A DNA stretch of 64,000 bases from Saccharothrix deserti. Its GTDB lineage: Bacteria; Actinomycetota; Actinomycetes; Mycobacteriales; Pseudonocardiaceae. The DNA is taken from NCBI RefSeq assembly GCF_009769385.1, contig NZ_ML775959.1, positions 186,001 through 250,000 on the forward strand, in the 5' to 3' direction. The position numbers and the translations under genes were made by a program. A model generated the notes under the pieces. The model ran no database searches and was not told the origin of the DNA. It saw only the letters and a list, made by a program, of their open reading frames with translations. The stretch's first letter is position 1; each line of letters opens with the position of its first letter. Positions 54,277 to 63,415 of the stretch are shown in pieces.

Positions 54277-54284
54277 TCCAGTTC

Positions 54285-55586
54285 CTACCCTTCGAGGGGA
54301 GCGTGATCGGTGTGGCGTCCGGCTGACGACAGGTCGCCGGGTCGTTCGGAACGGGGTGTGGCCGCCGAGCCGTCGCCGTCGATCGGTGGCACGCCGTCGG
54401 TTCGGGGCACGCCGTCGACGCGGGGCGTCCGGCCGGACTGCTCCTCGACGTCGGCGGGGATGACGCGGTCCAGGAAGTCGTAGTCGCGGCGCAGGTCGTG
54501 GTTGTCCCGTCCGGAGCGGGTGGTGCGCCACCACTGCGAGATGCCCGTCCAGCCGGGGGCCGCGGGCGCGCCGCCGATGCGTTGGACCGACAGCGCCGCC
54601 GCGAGGTTGGCGAAGCGCAGTCGTTCGACGAGCGGCCAGCCCGCCAGCGTGGCCGCGACCAGGCTCGCGCCGAACACGTCGCCCGCGCCGGTCGGGTCGA
54701 GGACGTCGACGTGGAGTCCGGGAACCGACGCGGTCTCCCCGGTGGTGGCGTCGACGCCGATCGCGCCGTCGACGCCGCGCGTGATGACGGCGAGCGGCAC
54801 CAGGTCGCCGAGTTTCGACAGTGCGGCGGACGGGGTGTCGGTGCGGGTGTAGCTCATGGCCTCGCCCTCGTTGGGCATGAAGGCGTGGCACAGCGCGACC
54901 TGGTCCAGCACGGCCGTCGCCCATGCCTGCGACGGGTCCCACCCGACGTCGGCGAAGACCAGGCTGCCCTCGGCGCGGGCGCGGTCGAGCCACCGGGTGG
55001 GTTCCGGGCCGATGTGCACGACCGCGGCACGGCTGCGCGGAGGGTCGCCGATCATCTCGTCCGCGCTCATCGGCGGCTCGTCGCCGCACGTCACCAGGGC
55101 CCGGTCGCCGTCGTAGGCCAGCGACGCGGTCACCGGTGTCGCCCATCCCGGGAAACGCCTCGACCAGGTGAGGTCCACCCCTTCGGTGCGGGCCAGCGCC
55201 TGCCGGCAGTACTCGCCGTAGAAGTCGTCGCCGAAGGCCGCGGCCAGCGACGTGCGCAGACCGAACCGGCTCAACGCCACCGCGAAGTTGGCGATGCCGC
55301 CGGGACCCGAACCGGTGCCGCGCGTCCACACCTCGGTGCCGGGCGTCGGCGGCTGGTCGAGCCCGGCGAAGACGATGTCGAAGAACAGCAGGCCGGACAG
55401 GAAGACGTCGACCTCGGGCTCGCCGGGCACGGCGGCCAGGGGGGCGTGGGCGGAGGGCATGGCGGCGAGGGGGGCGTGCGTCGGGTGGCTCGGGTGTTCG
55501 GTGGCGTCGTCCGGCCGCGGTTCGTCCCGCGGCCACCGGACCGTCCCGCGCTCGGGTCGGGTCGTCGGGATCGCCTGCTCTGACAC
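54285..55586 (-). CDS. PfkB-family carbohydrate kinase
   Basis: A 433-residue PfkB (ribokinase-type) kinase. The N-terminal signature is GPGGIANFAVALSRFG and the C-terminal anion-hole/catalytic motif is DPTGAGDVFGASL. The core is about 300 residues. It is flanked by a low-complexity N-terminal tail (with the repeated words HAPLAAM and HAPLAAV) and a C-terminal tail of about 70 residues with repeats (PRVDGVPRTDGVPPIDG). The GTG at 55586 follows AAGGAAGGACAGG. It is the first gene of the leftward operon and probably phosphorylates a sugar released from, or present on, imported oligosaccharides. Whether the tails matter is not clear. Confidence 0.87.
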   Translation of the reverse strand: MSEQAIPTTRPERGTVRWPRDEPRPDDATEHPSHPTHAPLAAMPSAHAPLAAVPGEPEVDVFLSGLLFFDIVFAGLDQPPTPGTEVWTRGTGSGPGGIANFAVALSRFGLRTSLAAAFGDDFYGEYCRQALARTEGVDLTWSRRFPGWATPVTASLAYDGDRALVTCGDEPPMSADEMIGDPPRSRAAVVHIGPEPTRWLDRARAEGSLVFADVGWDPSQAWATAVLDQVALCHAFMPNEGEAMSYTRTDTPSAALSKLGDLVPLAVITRGVDGAIGVDATTGETASVPGLHVDVLDPTGAGDVFGASLVAATLAGWPLVERLRFANLAAALSVQRIGGAPAAPGWTGISQWWRTTRSGRDNHDLRRDYDFLDRVIPADVEEQSGRTPRVDGVPRTDGVPPIDGDGSAATPRSERPGDLSSAGRHTDHAPLEG

Positions 55587-55748
55587 GCGCCTGTCCTTCC
55601 TTGCCGGTGCGTCCGACCGCTCCTGCGGGCAGACGGCTCCGACGTTGGCTGGGCCGTGATCTGCCGCCGTGATCCCCCAGGCGGGGCAGATTGCGCAAAA
55701 TCGTGCGCGCCTTGAGCGGATTTGGCAATAGTCGCTCAGCAACAAGTC

Positions 55749-55775
55749 AAACTCGTGCATGACATGAGCGAGTTT
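55749..55775. promoter_or_regulatory. Palindromic operator in the deoR/kinase divergent region
   Basis: A 27-bp palindrome centred on 55762: AAACTCG (55749-55755) faces CGAGTTT (55769-55775), with CATG and CATG flanking the centre (11 of 13 positions match). It overlaps the possible ATG of deoR at 55764 and lies 163 bp from the kinase start. It is a strong candidate for DeoR autoregulation, which would favour the later GTG start at 55794. Confidence 0.6.
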
Positions 55776-56546
55776 GCTGCTACTGTGATCCGCGTGCTAC
55801 CCCAGCGACGCCATGAGTTGATCTTGCGCACACTGCGCGCCGAAGGGCCTGCCGGTGTGCAGGTCCTGGCCGAGCGGCTCGGTGTCAGCCAGGCGACCAT
55901 CCGCCGCGATCTCGTCCAGCTCGACAAAGAGGGGCGGCTGACCCGGGTGTACGGCGGTGCGGTGTCCGCCGCGGACACCGACGACCCGTTCGCCGAGGTG
56001 GCGATGGTCCGCGTCGACGAGAAGGACGCCCTCGCCGAACGCGCCGCCGAGCTGATCAAGGACGGCGAGGCGATCCTGTTGGACATCGGCACCACCGCGC
56101 ACCGCCTCGCCCGCAAGCTGCACGGCCGGTCGCTCACCGTGATCACCAGCAACCTCATGGTCTACGAGGAGTTGAAGGACGACCAGGAGGTGCAGATCGT
56201 GCTGCTGGGCGGTGTCCTGCGGCGCACCTACCACTCGCTGGTCGGTTTCCTGACCGAGGACAACCTGCGCCAGGTCCACGCCGACCGGGTGTTCCTCGGT
56301 ACCAGCGGCGTGCGGCCCGGGGGACAGGTCATGGACACCACGGCGGTCGAGGTGCCCCTCAAACGGGCCATGATCACGGCCGCCGACCAGGTCGTGCTGC
56401 TCGCCGACGTCGGCAAGTTCCCCGGCACCGGCATCGCCAGGGTGTGCGGCCCGGAGGACCTCGACGTGGTGATCACCAACGCGCCCGCGGACGAGACGAC
56501 GTGCGCGGCGCTGCGCCAGGCGGAGGTCGAGGTGATCGAGGTTTGA
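55764..56546 (+). CDS. DeoR-family transcriptional repressor
   Basis: A 260-residue DeoR regulator: an N-terminal winged helix (QVLAERLGVSQATIRRDLVQ, LDKEGRLTRVYGGAV) and a sugar-phosphate-sensing domain (ILLDIGTTAHRLARKLHG, LTVITSNLMVYEEL, VFLGTSGVRPGGQVMDTT, VVLLADVGKFPG). DeoR proteins usually respond to phosphorylated sugars, which the PfkB kinase could supply. It is at the centre of the glycan locus, divergent from the kinase-transporter operon and upstream of the GH4-GH38-GH29 genes. The start is uncertain: ATG 55764 lies inside a palindromic operator, and GTG 55794 (LPQRRHELIL) would give the more typical N-terminus. Confidence 0.87.
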   Translation: MSEFAATVIRVLPQRRHELILRTLRAEGPAGVQVLAERLGVSQATIRRDLVQLDKEGRLTRVYGGAVSAADTDDPFAEVAMVRVDEKDALAERAAELIKDGEAILLDIGTTAHRLARKLHGRSLTVITSNLMVYEELKDDQEVQIVLLGGVLRRTYHSLVGFLTEDNLRQVHADRVFLGTSGVRPGGQVMDTTAVEVPLKRAMITAADQVVLLADVGKFPGTGIARVCGPEDLDVVITNAPADETTCAALRQAEVEVIEV

Positions 56547-56691
56547 CCGCCGCACACCGCCGGAACCCCGGACACCGAACCGGTACACCCACCGGATCAC
56601 TCCGACCCGGCCGACCGACCGGATCCGTCCGGCCCGGCCGACCCACCCGATCCAGCCAGTTCACCCGACCCGCGCGCCGATGGGAGCTCCG

Positions 56692-58035
56692 ATGAGGCTC
56701 GCGATTCTCGGTGGCGGCGGGTTCCGCGTTCCGCTGGTGCACCAGGCACTGCTGGCCGACCGCGCACCGGGCCGGATCACCGAACTCGTGCTGCACGACC
56801 TCGACCCCGGTCGGCTCGCGGCGATCGGCCACGTCCTCGCCCAGCAGGAGCAGGGGATCCCCGACCCGCCGCGGATCACCACCACGACCGACCTGGACGA
56901 GGCGATCAAGGGCGCGGACTTCGTCTTCTCGGCGATCCGCGTCGGCGGCCTCGAAGGCCGCGTGATCGACGAGCGGGTCGCGCTGGACGAGGGCGTCCTG
57001 GGCCAGGAGACGACCGGCGCCGGCGGCGTGGCCTACGGCCTGCGCACCGTGCCGGTGGCGCTGCGGATCGCGCAGCGGATCGCCGCCGTCGCGCCCGACG
57101 CGTGGGTCATCAACTTCACCAACCCCGCCGGGATCGTGACCGAGGCGATGTCACGCCACCTCGGCGACCGGGTCATCGGCATCTGCGACTCGCCCGTCGG
57201 CCTCGGCCGCCGGGTCGCCCACGCGCTCGGGCTCGACCCGGCCGAGGCGTGGTTCGACTACGCGGGCCTCAACCACCTCGGCTGGTTGCGCGGCGTGCAC
57301 GTCGGCGGGCGCGACCACCTGCCCCGGCTGCTGGCCGATCCCGAGGGCCTGGTCTCCTTCGAGGAGGGCAGGATGTTCGGCGCGGAGTGGCTGCAAACCC
57401 TCGGCGCGATCCCGAACGAGTACCTCCAGTACTACTACTTCACCAGGGACGCGGTCGCCGTCGCCCGCGACGCGGGCAAGACCCGGGGCGCGGTCCTGGC
57501 CGACCAGCAGGACCGCTTCTACGACTCCGTGCGCCGCGACCCCGGCTCGGCGCTGGACATCTGGGAATCCGCCCGCCTCGAACGGGAAGAGACCTACGGC
57601 GCGGACAACCGCGCGATGGTCGGCGTCGACGGCCGCGACGCGAGCGATCTCGAATCCGGCGGCTACGAGAAGGTGGCGCTCGCGCTCATGCGGGCGATCG
57701 CCCACGACGAGCGCACGACGCTGATCCTCAACGTCCGCAACCGCTCGACGCTGAACATCCTCGACGCGGACGCGGTGGTCGAGGTGCCGTGCGTGGTGGA
57801 CTCGGCCGGCGCGCGTCCGGTCGTGATCGACCAACTGCCGGAGCACGCCCGAGGACTGGTGTGCGGCGTCAAGGCGGTCGACCGTGCGGTGATCGAGGCC
57901 GCGGTCGGCGGATCCCGTGCCACGGCGCTGAAGGCGCTGGCCCTGCACCCGCTCGTCGACTCGGTCAACGTCGCCCGCCGGCTCCTCGACGGCTACCAGC
58001 GGCGGATGCCGCAACTGGCGTACCTGCGGGCCTGA
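56692..58035 (+). CDS. GH4 family glycosidase (6-phospho-beta-glucosidase type)
   Basis: A 447-residue NAD+ and Mn2+-dependent GH4 hydrolase, which cleaves through transient oxidation at C3. The dinucleotide loop is LAILGGGGFRVP at the N-terminus. The metal ligands are Cys near 164 (IGICDSPVG) and His near 194 (AGLNHLGWL). VINFTNPAGIVTEAM and GQETTGAGGVAYGLRTVPVA are typical of the 6-phospho-beta-glucosidase branch. The ATG has GGGAG six bases upstream. It is cytoplasmic and follows deoR. The feeding importer is an ABC system, not a PTS, so either the substrate is not phosphorylated or the PfkB kinase acts first. The 145 bp upstream are GC-rich with CCGGCCGACC-type repeats. Confidence 0.9.
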   Translation: MRLAILGGGGFRVPLVHQALLADRAPGRITELVLHDLDPGRLAAIGHVLAQQEQGIPDPPRITTTTDLDEAIKGADFVFSAIRVGGLEGRVIDERVALDEGVLGQETTGAGGVAYGLRTVPVALRIAQRIAAVAPDAWVINFTNPAGIVTEAMSRHLGDRVIGICDSPVGLGRRVAHALGLDPAEAWFDYAGLNHLGWLRGVHVGGRDHLPRLLADPEGLVSFEEGRMFGAEWLQTLGAIPNEYLQYYYFTRDAVAVARDAGKTRGAVLADQQDRFYDSVRRDPGSALDIWESARLEREETYGADNRAMVGVDGRDASDLESGGYEKVALALMRAIAHDERTTLILNVRNRSTLNILDADAVVEVPCVVDSAGARPVVIDQLPEHARGLVCGVKAVDRAVIEAAVGGSRATALKALALHPLVDSVNVARRLLDGYQRRMPQLAYLRA

Positions 58036-58092
58036 CCCGCGGACGCACCGCTCTTTATCGGCACCGCTTCGCAGGTGCGGCAGGAGGTTGGC

Positions 58093-61000
58093 GTGCACGA
58101 CGACCGCCGTGTGGTGGAGGACAGGCTCCAACGCGCGCTGGAGCAGAGGATCCGACCGGCGAAGTACGCGGCCTCGGTGCCGTTGCGGGTCGAGGTCTGG
58201 CACGTGCCGGACGAGCCGGTGCCGGTGACCGCCGCGCTCGCCGCCGAGTACCGGCCGTTCGAGGTCGGTCAGCGCTGGGGCCCGCCGTGGTCGACCAGCT
58301 GGTTCCGGCTGAGCGGGGCGGTGCCCGCCGAGTGGGCGGGACGGCGGGTGGAAGCGGTCATCGACCTCGGTTTCATCGGGGACTGGCCGGGCAACCAGGC
58401 CGAAGCGCTCGTCTACGACCTCGACGGGCAGCCGGTCAAGGGCGTCGCCCCGCGCAACCAGCACGTGCCGGTCGCGAACCCCTGTCAGGGCGGTGAGCAG
58501 GTCGGGTTCCTGGTGGAGGCCGCGGCGAACCCCGACATCCTCGCGGGCGGCTTCACGCCGACCCCGTTGGGGGACAAGGCCACCGCGGGCGACGAGCCGC
58601 TGTACCGGCTGGCTCGCGTCGACCTCGCGGTGCTGGACGAGGAAGTCTGGCACCTGACCCTCGACGTGGAAGTGCTCGGCGAGCTGATGGCCGAGCTCGC
58701 CGTCACCGACCCGCGCCGGCACGAGATCCTGCGGGCGTTGGAACGCGCGCTCGACGCCCTGGACAGCCACGACGTCGCCGGCACCGCGTCGGCCGCCCGC
58801 GCCGAGCTGACCGACGTGCTGTCCCGGCCCGCGCACGCCAGCGCGCACACGCTGTCCGCGGTGGGACACGCCCACATCGACAGCGCGTGGCTGTGGCCGG
58901 TCCGGGAGACGATCCGCAAGACGTCCAGGACTTTCGCCAACGTCACGGCGCTGGCCGCCGAGTACCCCGAGTTCGTCTTCGCCTGCTCGCAGGCCCAGCA
59001 GTACGCCTGGGTCAAGCAGCACCACCCCGCGATCTTCCAGCGGATCACCGACGCCATCAAGGCGGGCCAGTGGATCCCGGTGGGCGGCATGTGGGTCGAG
59101 TCCGACGCGAACCTGCCCGGCGGCGAGGCGCTGGCGCGGCAGCTGGTCCACGGCAAGAGGTTCTTCCTCGACGAGTTCGGCGTGGAGTGCGACGGCGTGT
59201 GGCTGCCGGACTCCTTCGGCTACACCGCCGCGTTCCCGCAGCTGGCCAAGCTGGCGGGGATGAAGTGGTTCCTGACCCAGAAGCTGTCGTGGAACCAGAC
59301 GAACAAGCTGCCGCACCACACGTTCTGGTGGGAGGGCATCGACGGGACCCGGGTCTTCACCCACTTCCCGCCGGTGGACACCTACAACGCCACGTTCGAG
59401 GCCGCGGAGCTGGCGCACGCGGTGCGCAACTTCGCCGAGAAGGGCCGGGGCACCCGGTCGCTGGTGCCGTTCGGCCACGGCGACGGCGGTGGCGGCCCGA
59501 CCAGGGACATGCTGGAACGGGCGCGCCGGCTGCGTGACCTGGAAGGCTCGCCGAAGGTGGTGATCGAGCCGCCCGCCGAGTTCTTCCGCGCCGCGCAGGC
59601 CGAGTACCCGGACGCGCCGGTGTGGTCCGGCGAGCTGTACCTGGAGCTGCACCGCGCCACGTACACCACCCAGTCGCGGACCAAGGCGGGCAACCGCCGC
59701 AGCGAGCACCTGTTGCGGGAGGCCGAACTCTGGTCGGCGACCGCGGCGACGCACGCCGGGTTCGAGTACCCGTACGACGCGCTGGACCGGTTGTGGAAGA
59801 CCGTGTTGCTGCAGCAGTTCCACGACATCCTCCCCGGCAGCTCCATCGCCTGGGTGCACCAGGAAGCCGAGGCGACCTACGCGCGGGTGAAGGCGGAGCT
59901 CGAAGAGATCATCGCCGCCGCGATCGCCGCGTTGACCGGCGACGCTTCGGCTCCCGACGCCGTGGCGTGGACCTTCAACGCCGGCCCGCGACCACGCGCC
60001 GAAGTGGTGACGGCGGCGCGCGAGGTGCAGGAGCGCGTGACCCAGCCGTTGGTCGGCGGTGAGGTGGCGGCGTACGCCGAGGTCCCGGCGTTGGGCATCG
60101 CGTCCCTCGCAGTGCCGTGCCTGACCCCGCACCGCGAGGTGGTCGTCGACGACCGCGTCCTGGACAACGGGCTGGTCCGCGTCGAGTTCGACGACCGCGG
60201 CCTGTTCACCTCGGTCCGCGACCTCACGTCCGGCCGTGAGGTGCTGGCCCCCGGCCGGCCGGGCAACCTGCTGCAACTGCACCCGGACCACCCGAACCAC
60301 TGGGACGCCTGGGACATCGACCCGCACTACCGGCGCCGGCACGTCGACCTGACCGAAGCGGACTCCATTAGCGTGGTGGAGAGCGGCCCGCTCGTCGGCG
60401 GCATCCGGGTGGAGCGGTCCTTCGGCGCGTCACGGATCACCCAGACGATCCGGTTGCGGGCAGGCAGCCGCCGCGTCGACATCGCGACCGAGATCGACTG
60501 GCACGAGTCGGAGAAGATCCTCAAGGCGGCGTTCCCGGTCGACGTGCACGCCGACCGGTCCGCGGCCGAGATCCAGTTCGGCCACGTGCACCGGCCCACC
60601 CACACCAACACCAGCTGGGACGCGGCCAGGTTCGAGGTCTACGCGCACCGCTGGGTGCACGTCGCCGAACCCGGCTACGGCGTGGCCGTGCTCAACGACT
60701 CCACCTACGGCCACGACATCTCGCGGAGCAGCCGGGACGACGGCGGCACCACCACCACGGTGCGGCTGAGCCTGGTGCGGGCGCCGCACAGCCCCGATCC
60801 GCACGCCGACCAGGGGACGCACCGGTTCACCTACTCGTTGCTGCCCGCGGCGTCCGTCGCCGACGCCGTAGCCGAGGGGTACTCCCTGAACCTGCCGCTG
60901 CGGGTGGCCTATGCGGCAGCGGCAGCGGAACCGCCCGCCGCACTGGTGAGCGTCGACGACCCCGCGGTCGTGGTCGAGGCGGTCAAGCTCGCCGACGACC

Positions 61001-61203
61001 GGTCCGGCGACGTCATCGTCCGGCTCTACGAGTCGCTGGGCGGCCGGGCCACCGCCACCCTGCGCACCGGCTTCCCCGTCGGTGCGACTGAGGTGGTCGA
61101 CCTCCTCGAACGCCCGCTGCCGGACGCGTCGCAGTTGGCGGAGGGCGTGATCTCGTTGCGCCCCTTCCAGGTGCTCACCCTCCGGCTGCGGCGCACCCCG
61201 TGA
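58093..61203 (+). CDS. GH38 alpha-mannosidase
   Basis: A 1036-residue retaining alpha-mannosidase. The zinc-binding HAHID motif is near residues 259-263 (VGHAHIDSAWLWPVRETIRK), and the nucleophile Asp is near 372 (WLPDSFGYTAAFPQLAKL). VPFGHGDGGGGPTRDML and LLQQFHDILPGSSI are further family marks. The C-terminal beta domains of bacterial and lysosomal-type GH38 are present. The GTG at 58093 follows GCAGGAGG. No signal peptide is seen, so it trims alpha-mannosides in the cytoplasm after import. It lies between GH4 and GH29 in the rightward arm of the DeoR-controlled locus. Confidence 0.94.
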   Translation: MHDDRRVVEDRLQRALEQRIRPAKYAASVPLRVEVWHVPDEPVPVTAALAAEYRPFEVGQRWGPPWSTSWFRLSGAVPAEWAGRRVEAVIDLGFIGDWPGNQAEALVYDLDGQPVKGVAPRNQHVPVANPCQGGEQVGFLVEAAANPDILAGGFTPTPLGDKATAGDEPLYRLARVDLAVLDEEVWHLTLDVEVLGELMAELAVTDPRRHEILRALERALDALDSHDVAGTASAARAELTDVLSRPAHASAHTLSAVGHAHIDSAWLWPVRETIRKTSRTFANVTALAAEYPEFVFACSQAQQYAWVKQHHPAIFQRITDAIKAGQWIPVGGMWVESDANLPGGEALARQLVHGKRFFLDEFGVECDGVWLPDSFGYTAAFPQLAKLAGMKWFLTQKLSWNQTNKLPHHTFWWEGIDGTRVFTHFPPVDTYNATFEAAELAHAVRNFAEKGRGTRSLVPFGHGDGGGGPTRDMLERARRLRDLEGSPKVVIEPPAEFFRAAQAEYPDAPVWSGELYLELHRATYTTQSRTKAGNRRSEHLLREAELWSATAATHAGFEYPYDALDRLWKTVLLQQFHDILPGSSIAWVHQEAEATYARVKAELEEIIAAAIAALTGDASAPDAVAWTFNAGPRPRAEVVTAAREVQERVTQPLVGGEVAAYAEVPALGIASLAVPCLTPHREVVVDDRVLDNGLVRVEFDDRGLFTSVRDLTSGREVLAPGRPGNLLQLHPDHPNHWDAWDIDPHYRRRHVDLTEADSISVVESGPLVGGIRVERSFGASRITQTIRLRAGSRRVDIATEIDWHESEKILKAAFPVDVHADRSAAEIQFGHVHRPTHTNTSWDAARFEVYAHRWVHVAEPGYGVAVLNDSTYGHDISRSSRDDGGTTTTVRLSLVRAPHSPDPHADQGTHRFTYSLLPAASVADAVAEGYSLNLPLRVAYAAAAAEPPAALVSVDDPAVVVEAVKLADDRSGDVIVRLYESLGGRATATLRTGFPVGATEVVDLLERPLPDASQLAEGVISLRPFQVLTLRLRRTP

Positions 61204-61214
61204 AGAGACCTCCG

Positions 61215-62480
61215 ATGACCGAAGACCGGGTCGGCTGGTTCACCGAGGCGCGGTTCGGGCTGTTCGTGCACTGGGGGCTGTACTCGTTGGCCGCGCGGCA
61301 CGAGTGGGTCAAGCAGCGCGAGAAGTTGAGCGACGCCGACTACCAGCGCTACTTCGACCACTTCCGCGCCGACCGCTTCGACGCCCGGAAGTGGGCCCGC
61401 GACGCGAAAGCGGCCGGGATGCGGTACGCGGTGCTGACCACCAAGCACCACGACGGGTTCTGCCTGTGGGACTCGGCGCTGACCGACTACAAGTCCACCA
61501 ACACACCGGCGGGACGTGACGTCGTCGCGGAGTTCGTCGAGGCGTTCCGCGCCGAAGGCCTGCGCATCGGCCTCTACCACTCGCTGCTCGACTGGCACCA
61601 CCCCGACTTCACCATCGACGGGTGGCACCCGCAGTGGGACGACCGGGCCGACCTCGGCGAGCTGAACGCTGGCCGCGACATGGACCGCTACCTGGCGTAC
61701 CTGCACTGCCAGGTGCGCGAACTCGTCACCGCCTACCAGCCGGACCTGCTCTGGTTCGACTTCTCCTACGACGACGACCACCGGGTGACGGTCGGCAAGG
61801 GCGCCGCGGACTGGCGGGCGGACAAACTGGTCGGCTTGGTCCGCGAGCTGAGCCCGCACACCCTGATCAACGACCGCCTCGGGCTGTCGGGCAGCGAGGA
61901 CTTCGCCACGGCGGAGGAGGCCTCGCCCGACACCGCGATGGGCGCCGTTCCCTGGGAGGCGTGCCGCACGCTCAACGGGTCCTGGGGCTACGCACCGGGG
62001 TTCCAGCAGTGGCTCGACGCCGGCCAGGTCGTCAGGATCCTCGTCGACTCGGTGTCGAAAGGCGGGAACCTGCTGCTCAACGTCGGTCCGGACGGCCGGG
62101 GCGCGTTCGAGCCGCAGGCGCGTGAGCTGCTGGCCGAGGTCGGCGCGTGGACGGAGCTGCACGGCGACGCCATCCACGGCGCCGGTGCCGCGCCGGAGTT
62201 CACCGCTCCCCGCGACACCAGGCTCACCAGGTCGGGGAACCGGCTCTTCGTGCACGTTTTCGGTTGGCAGGCGGGAACTCTGGTGCTGGCAGGGCTCGCG
62301 GAGCGGGTGCGTTACGCGTCGTTCCTGCACGACGGCGCCGAGGTCGAGTGCAGTGTCGTGGACGAGGAGGGCAACCTGCCCCACCTCCAGAACGCGGGCC
62401 CGCCGGGTTCGCTCGTGGTGCACCTGCCGACGCGGCGTCCGGACGTGCTCCTGCCCGTGATCGAACTGATCCTGACATGA
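61215..62480 (+). CDS. GH29 alpha-L-fucosidase, cytoplasmic
   Basis: A 421-residue GH29 retaining alpha-L-fucosidase. Family motifs are FGLFVHWGLYSLAARHEWV, LTTKHHDGFCLWDSALTDY, GLYHSLLDWHHPDF and the nucleophile region DLLWFDFSYDDDHR (Asp near 180); GGNLLLNVGPDGRG closes the barrel. A short C-terminal beta domain follows. There is no signal peptide, in contrast with the exported GH29-like enzyme at 22 kb. I start at the ATG at 61215; a GTG at 61200 overlapping the GH38 stop as GTGA is an alternative. It is the last gene of the rightward arm and removes terminal fucose from imported glycans. Confidence 0.93.
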   Translation: MTEDRVGWFTEARFGLFVHWGLYSLAARHEWVKQREKLSDADYQRYFDHFRADRFDARKWARDAKAAGMRYAVLTTKHHDGFCLWDSALTDYKSTNTPAGRDVVAEFVEAFRAEGLRIGLYHSLLDWHHPDFTIDGWHPQWDDRADLGELNAGRDMDRYLAYLHCQVRELVTAYQPDLLWFDFSYDDDHRVTVGKGAADWRADKLVGLVRELSPHTLINDRLGLSGSEDFATAEEASPDTAMGAVPWEACRTLNGSWGYAPGFQQWLDAGQVVRILVDSVSKGGNLLLNVGPDGRGAFEPQARELLAEVGAWTELHGDAIHGAGAAPEFTAPRDTRLTRSGNRLFVHVFGWQAGTLVLAGLAERVRYASFLHDGAEVECSVVDEEGNLPHLQNAGPPGSLVVHLPTRRPDVLLPVIELILT

Positions 62481-62500
62481 CGACCGGCTCGGATCCGGCG

Positions 62501-62549
62501 CTGTCGGTCACCGGCGCTCGTGCGGCACGCGCCGGTGACCGTTCGACAG
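62501..62549. terminator. Strong bidirectional hairpin terminator
   Basis: GGTCACCGGCGC (62506-62517) pairs perfectly with GCGCCGGTGACC (62529-62540) around an 11-base loop, and outer CTGTCG/CGACAG bases extend the stem. It lies between the convergent GH29 and lyase-like genes and ends the glycan locus. Confidence 0.85.
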
Positions 62550-62568
62550 CCCGCTGTTCAAGCGTTGG

Positions 62569-63237
62569 CTAGCGCCGCCAGTAGTGGATGTCGCGGAACC
62601 GGGATTCGGCGCGCCCGGAGCCGTGGTGGTAGACGCCGTTCTTGAAGTGACGTGTCGCGGGCCCTCGGTCGTCGACCGTCAGCGCGAGTTGGTCGTCGAG
62701 GTAGAGCTGGATCTTGCCGGTGCCGGCGTTGTGGGCGACCTTCACGTTGAACCAGCGGTCGTACACGCCGGTCCGCAGGACCGTCTTGTCGTAGTACCGC
62801 AACGTGCCGCCGTTGGTGTTGTAGACGTTGAGCATGAAGTCCGTGGCGGGCGTGCCGGACGGGCGCTTGACCCGCAGCACCTGCATGACCGTGGCGCCGT
62901 TCGTGCCCGCCGGGACGTACACGTCGGCGTCCCACATGTGCTGCCCCGACGAGTACTCCCGCAGCCAGCGCAGCTCGGTGCGCGGATCGGTCGCGCTGCC
63001 CTCGGACATCGGTTCGTCGGTGGAGTTGACCCACGTCGTGTGCGTGTTCGTGGCCTGGTCGAAGCGGTAGCGCCGGCTCTGGCTCAGGTTCCACGGCTTC
63101 TGGATGTTGTAGGTGAAGGAGGTCTGCGTCCACCCGGTGGTCGGGGACGCGGACGCCGGCACCTGTAATGCCACGATCGTCAGACCGGCCGTGATGGCTA
63201 CCGCGGTCGTGGCGGAGATCAATCGTGCAACAGACAT
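62569..63237 (-). CDS. Secreted polysaccharide lyase-like (concanavalin A-fold) protein
   Basis: A 222-residue secreted protein with a signal peptide of about 30 residues (cleaved near ASAS). The mature part looks like a beta jelly roll of the concanavalin A-like lyase type (DPRTELRWLREYSSGQHMWD, FNVKVAHNAGTGKIQLYLDD, GVYHHGSGRAESRFRDIHYW). The RTELR and YHHGSGR-type segments recall PL7/PL20 alginate or glucuronan lyases, but I cannot fix the family. AGGAGTGAT lies before the ATG. A perfect dre-type palindrome 28 bp upstream of the start suggests control by a DasR-like GlcNAc-responsive GntR regulator, so the target may be chitin-associated or fungal wall glucuronan. The gene ends at a shared terminator. 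Confidence 0.72.
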   Translation of the reverse strand: MSVARLISATTAVAITAGLTIVALQVPASASPTTGWTQTSFTYNIQKPWNLSQSRRYRFDQATNTHTTWVNSTDEPMSEGSATDPRTELRWLREYSSGQHMWDADVYVPAGTNGATVMQVLRVKRPSGTPATDFMLNVYNTNGGTLRYYDKTVLRTGVYDRWFNVKVAHNAGTGKIQLYLDDQLALTVDDRGPATRHFKNGVYHHGSGRAESRFRDIHYWRR

Positions 63238-63264
63238 CCGATCACTCCTTCGTCATTCACGTTA

Positions 63265-63276
63265 TGGTCTAGACCA
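63265..63276. promoter_or_regulatory. DasR-type dre operator core
   Basis: TGGTCTAGACCA is a perfect 12-bp palindrome equal to the core of the dre consensus bound by DasR (GntR family) in streptomycetes; the flanks read TTA and CCT. It lies 28 bp upstream of the lyase-like start and 140 bp upstream of the SGNH hydrolase gene, so it could control either. A dasR gene is not in the window. Confidence 0.7.
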
Positions 63277-63415
63277 CCTCTAGCAGTGGGGTCGGTCGGC
63301 TGTCACCACTTGACCGGTGAAGTCATCCGGTTGCCGTCGCCCGAACGGCGCCATGTCGGTGCCCTCGCCCGCGTCTCATATGCTGGAGATGACGTTCGGC
63401 AGGGAGGCACCGGCA

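Noticed and set aside
56560..56665. CCGGCCGACC-rich repeats before GH4 as a specific operator
   Set aside because: They are irregular, GC-only words typical of spacer sequence in this genome; no clear symmetry.
57151..60342. 1063-residue open frame on the minus strand opposite GH4 and GH38
   Set aside because: Composition artefact opposite two well-supported enzymes.
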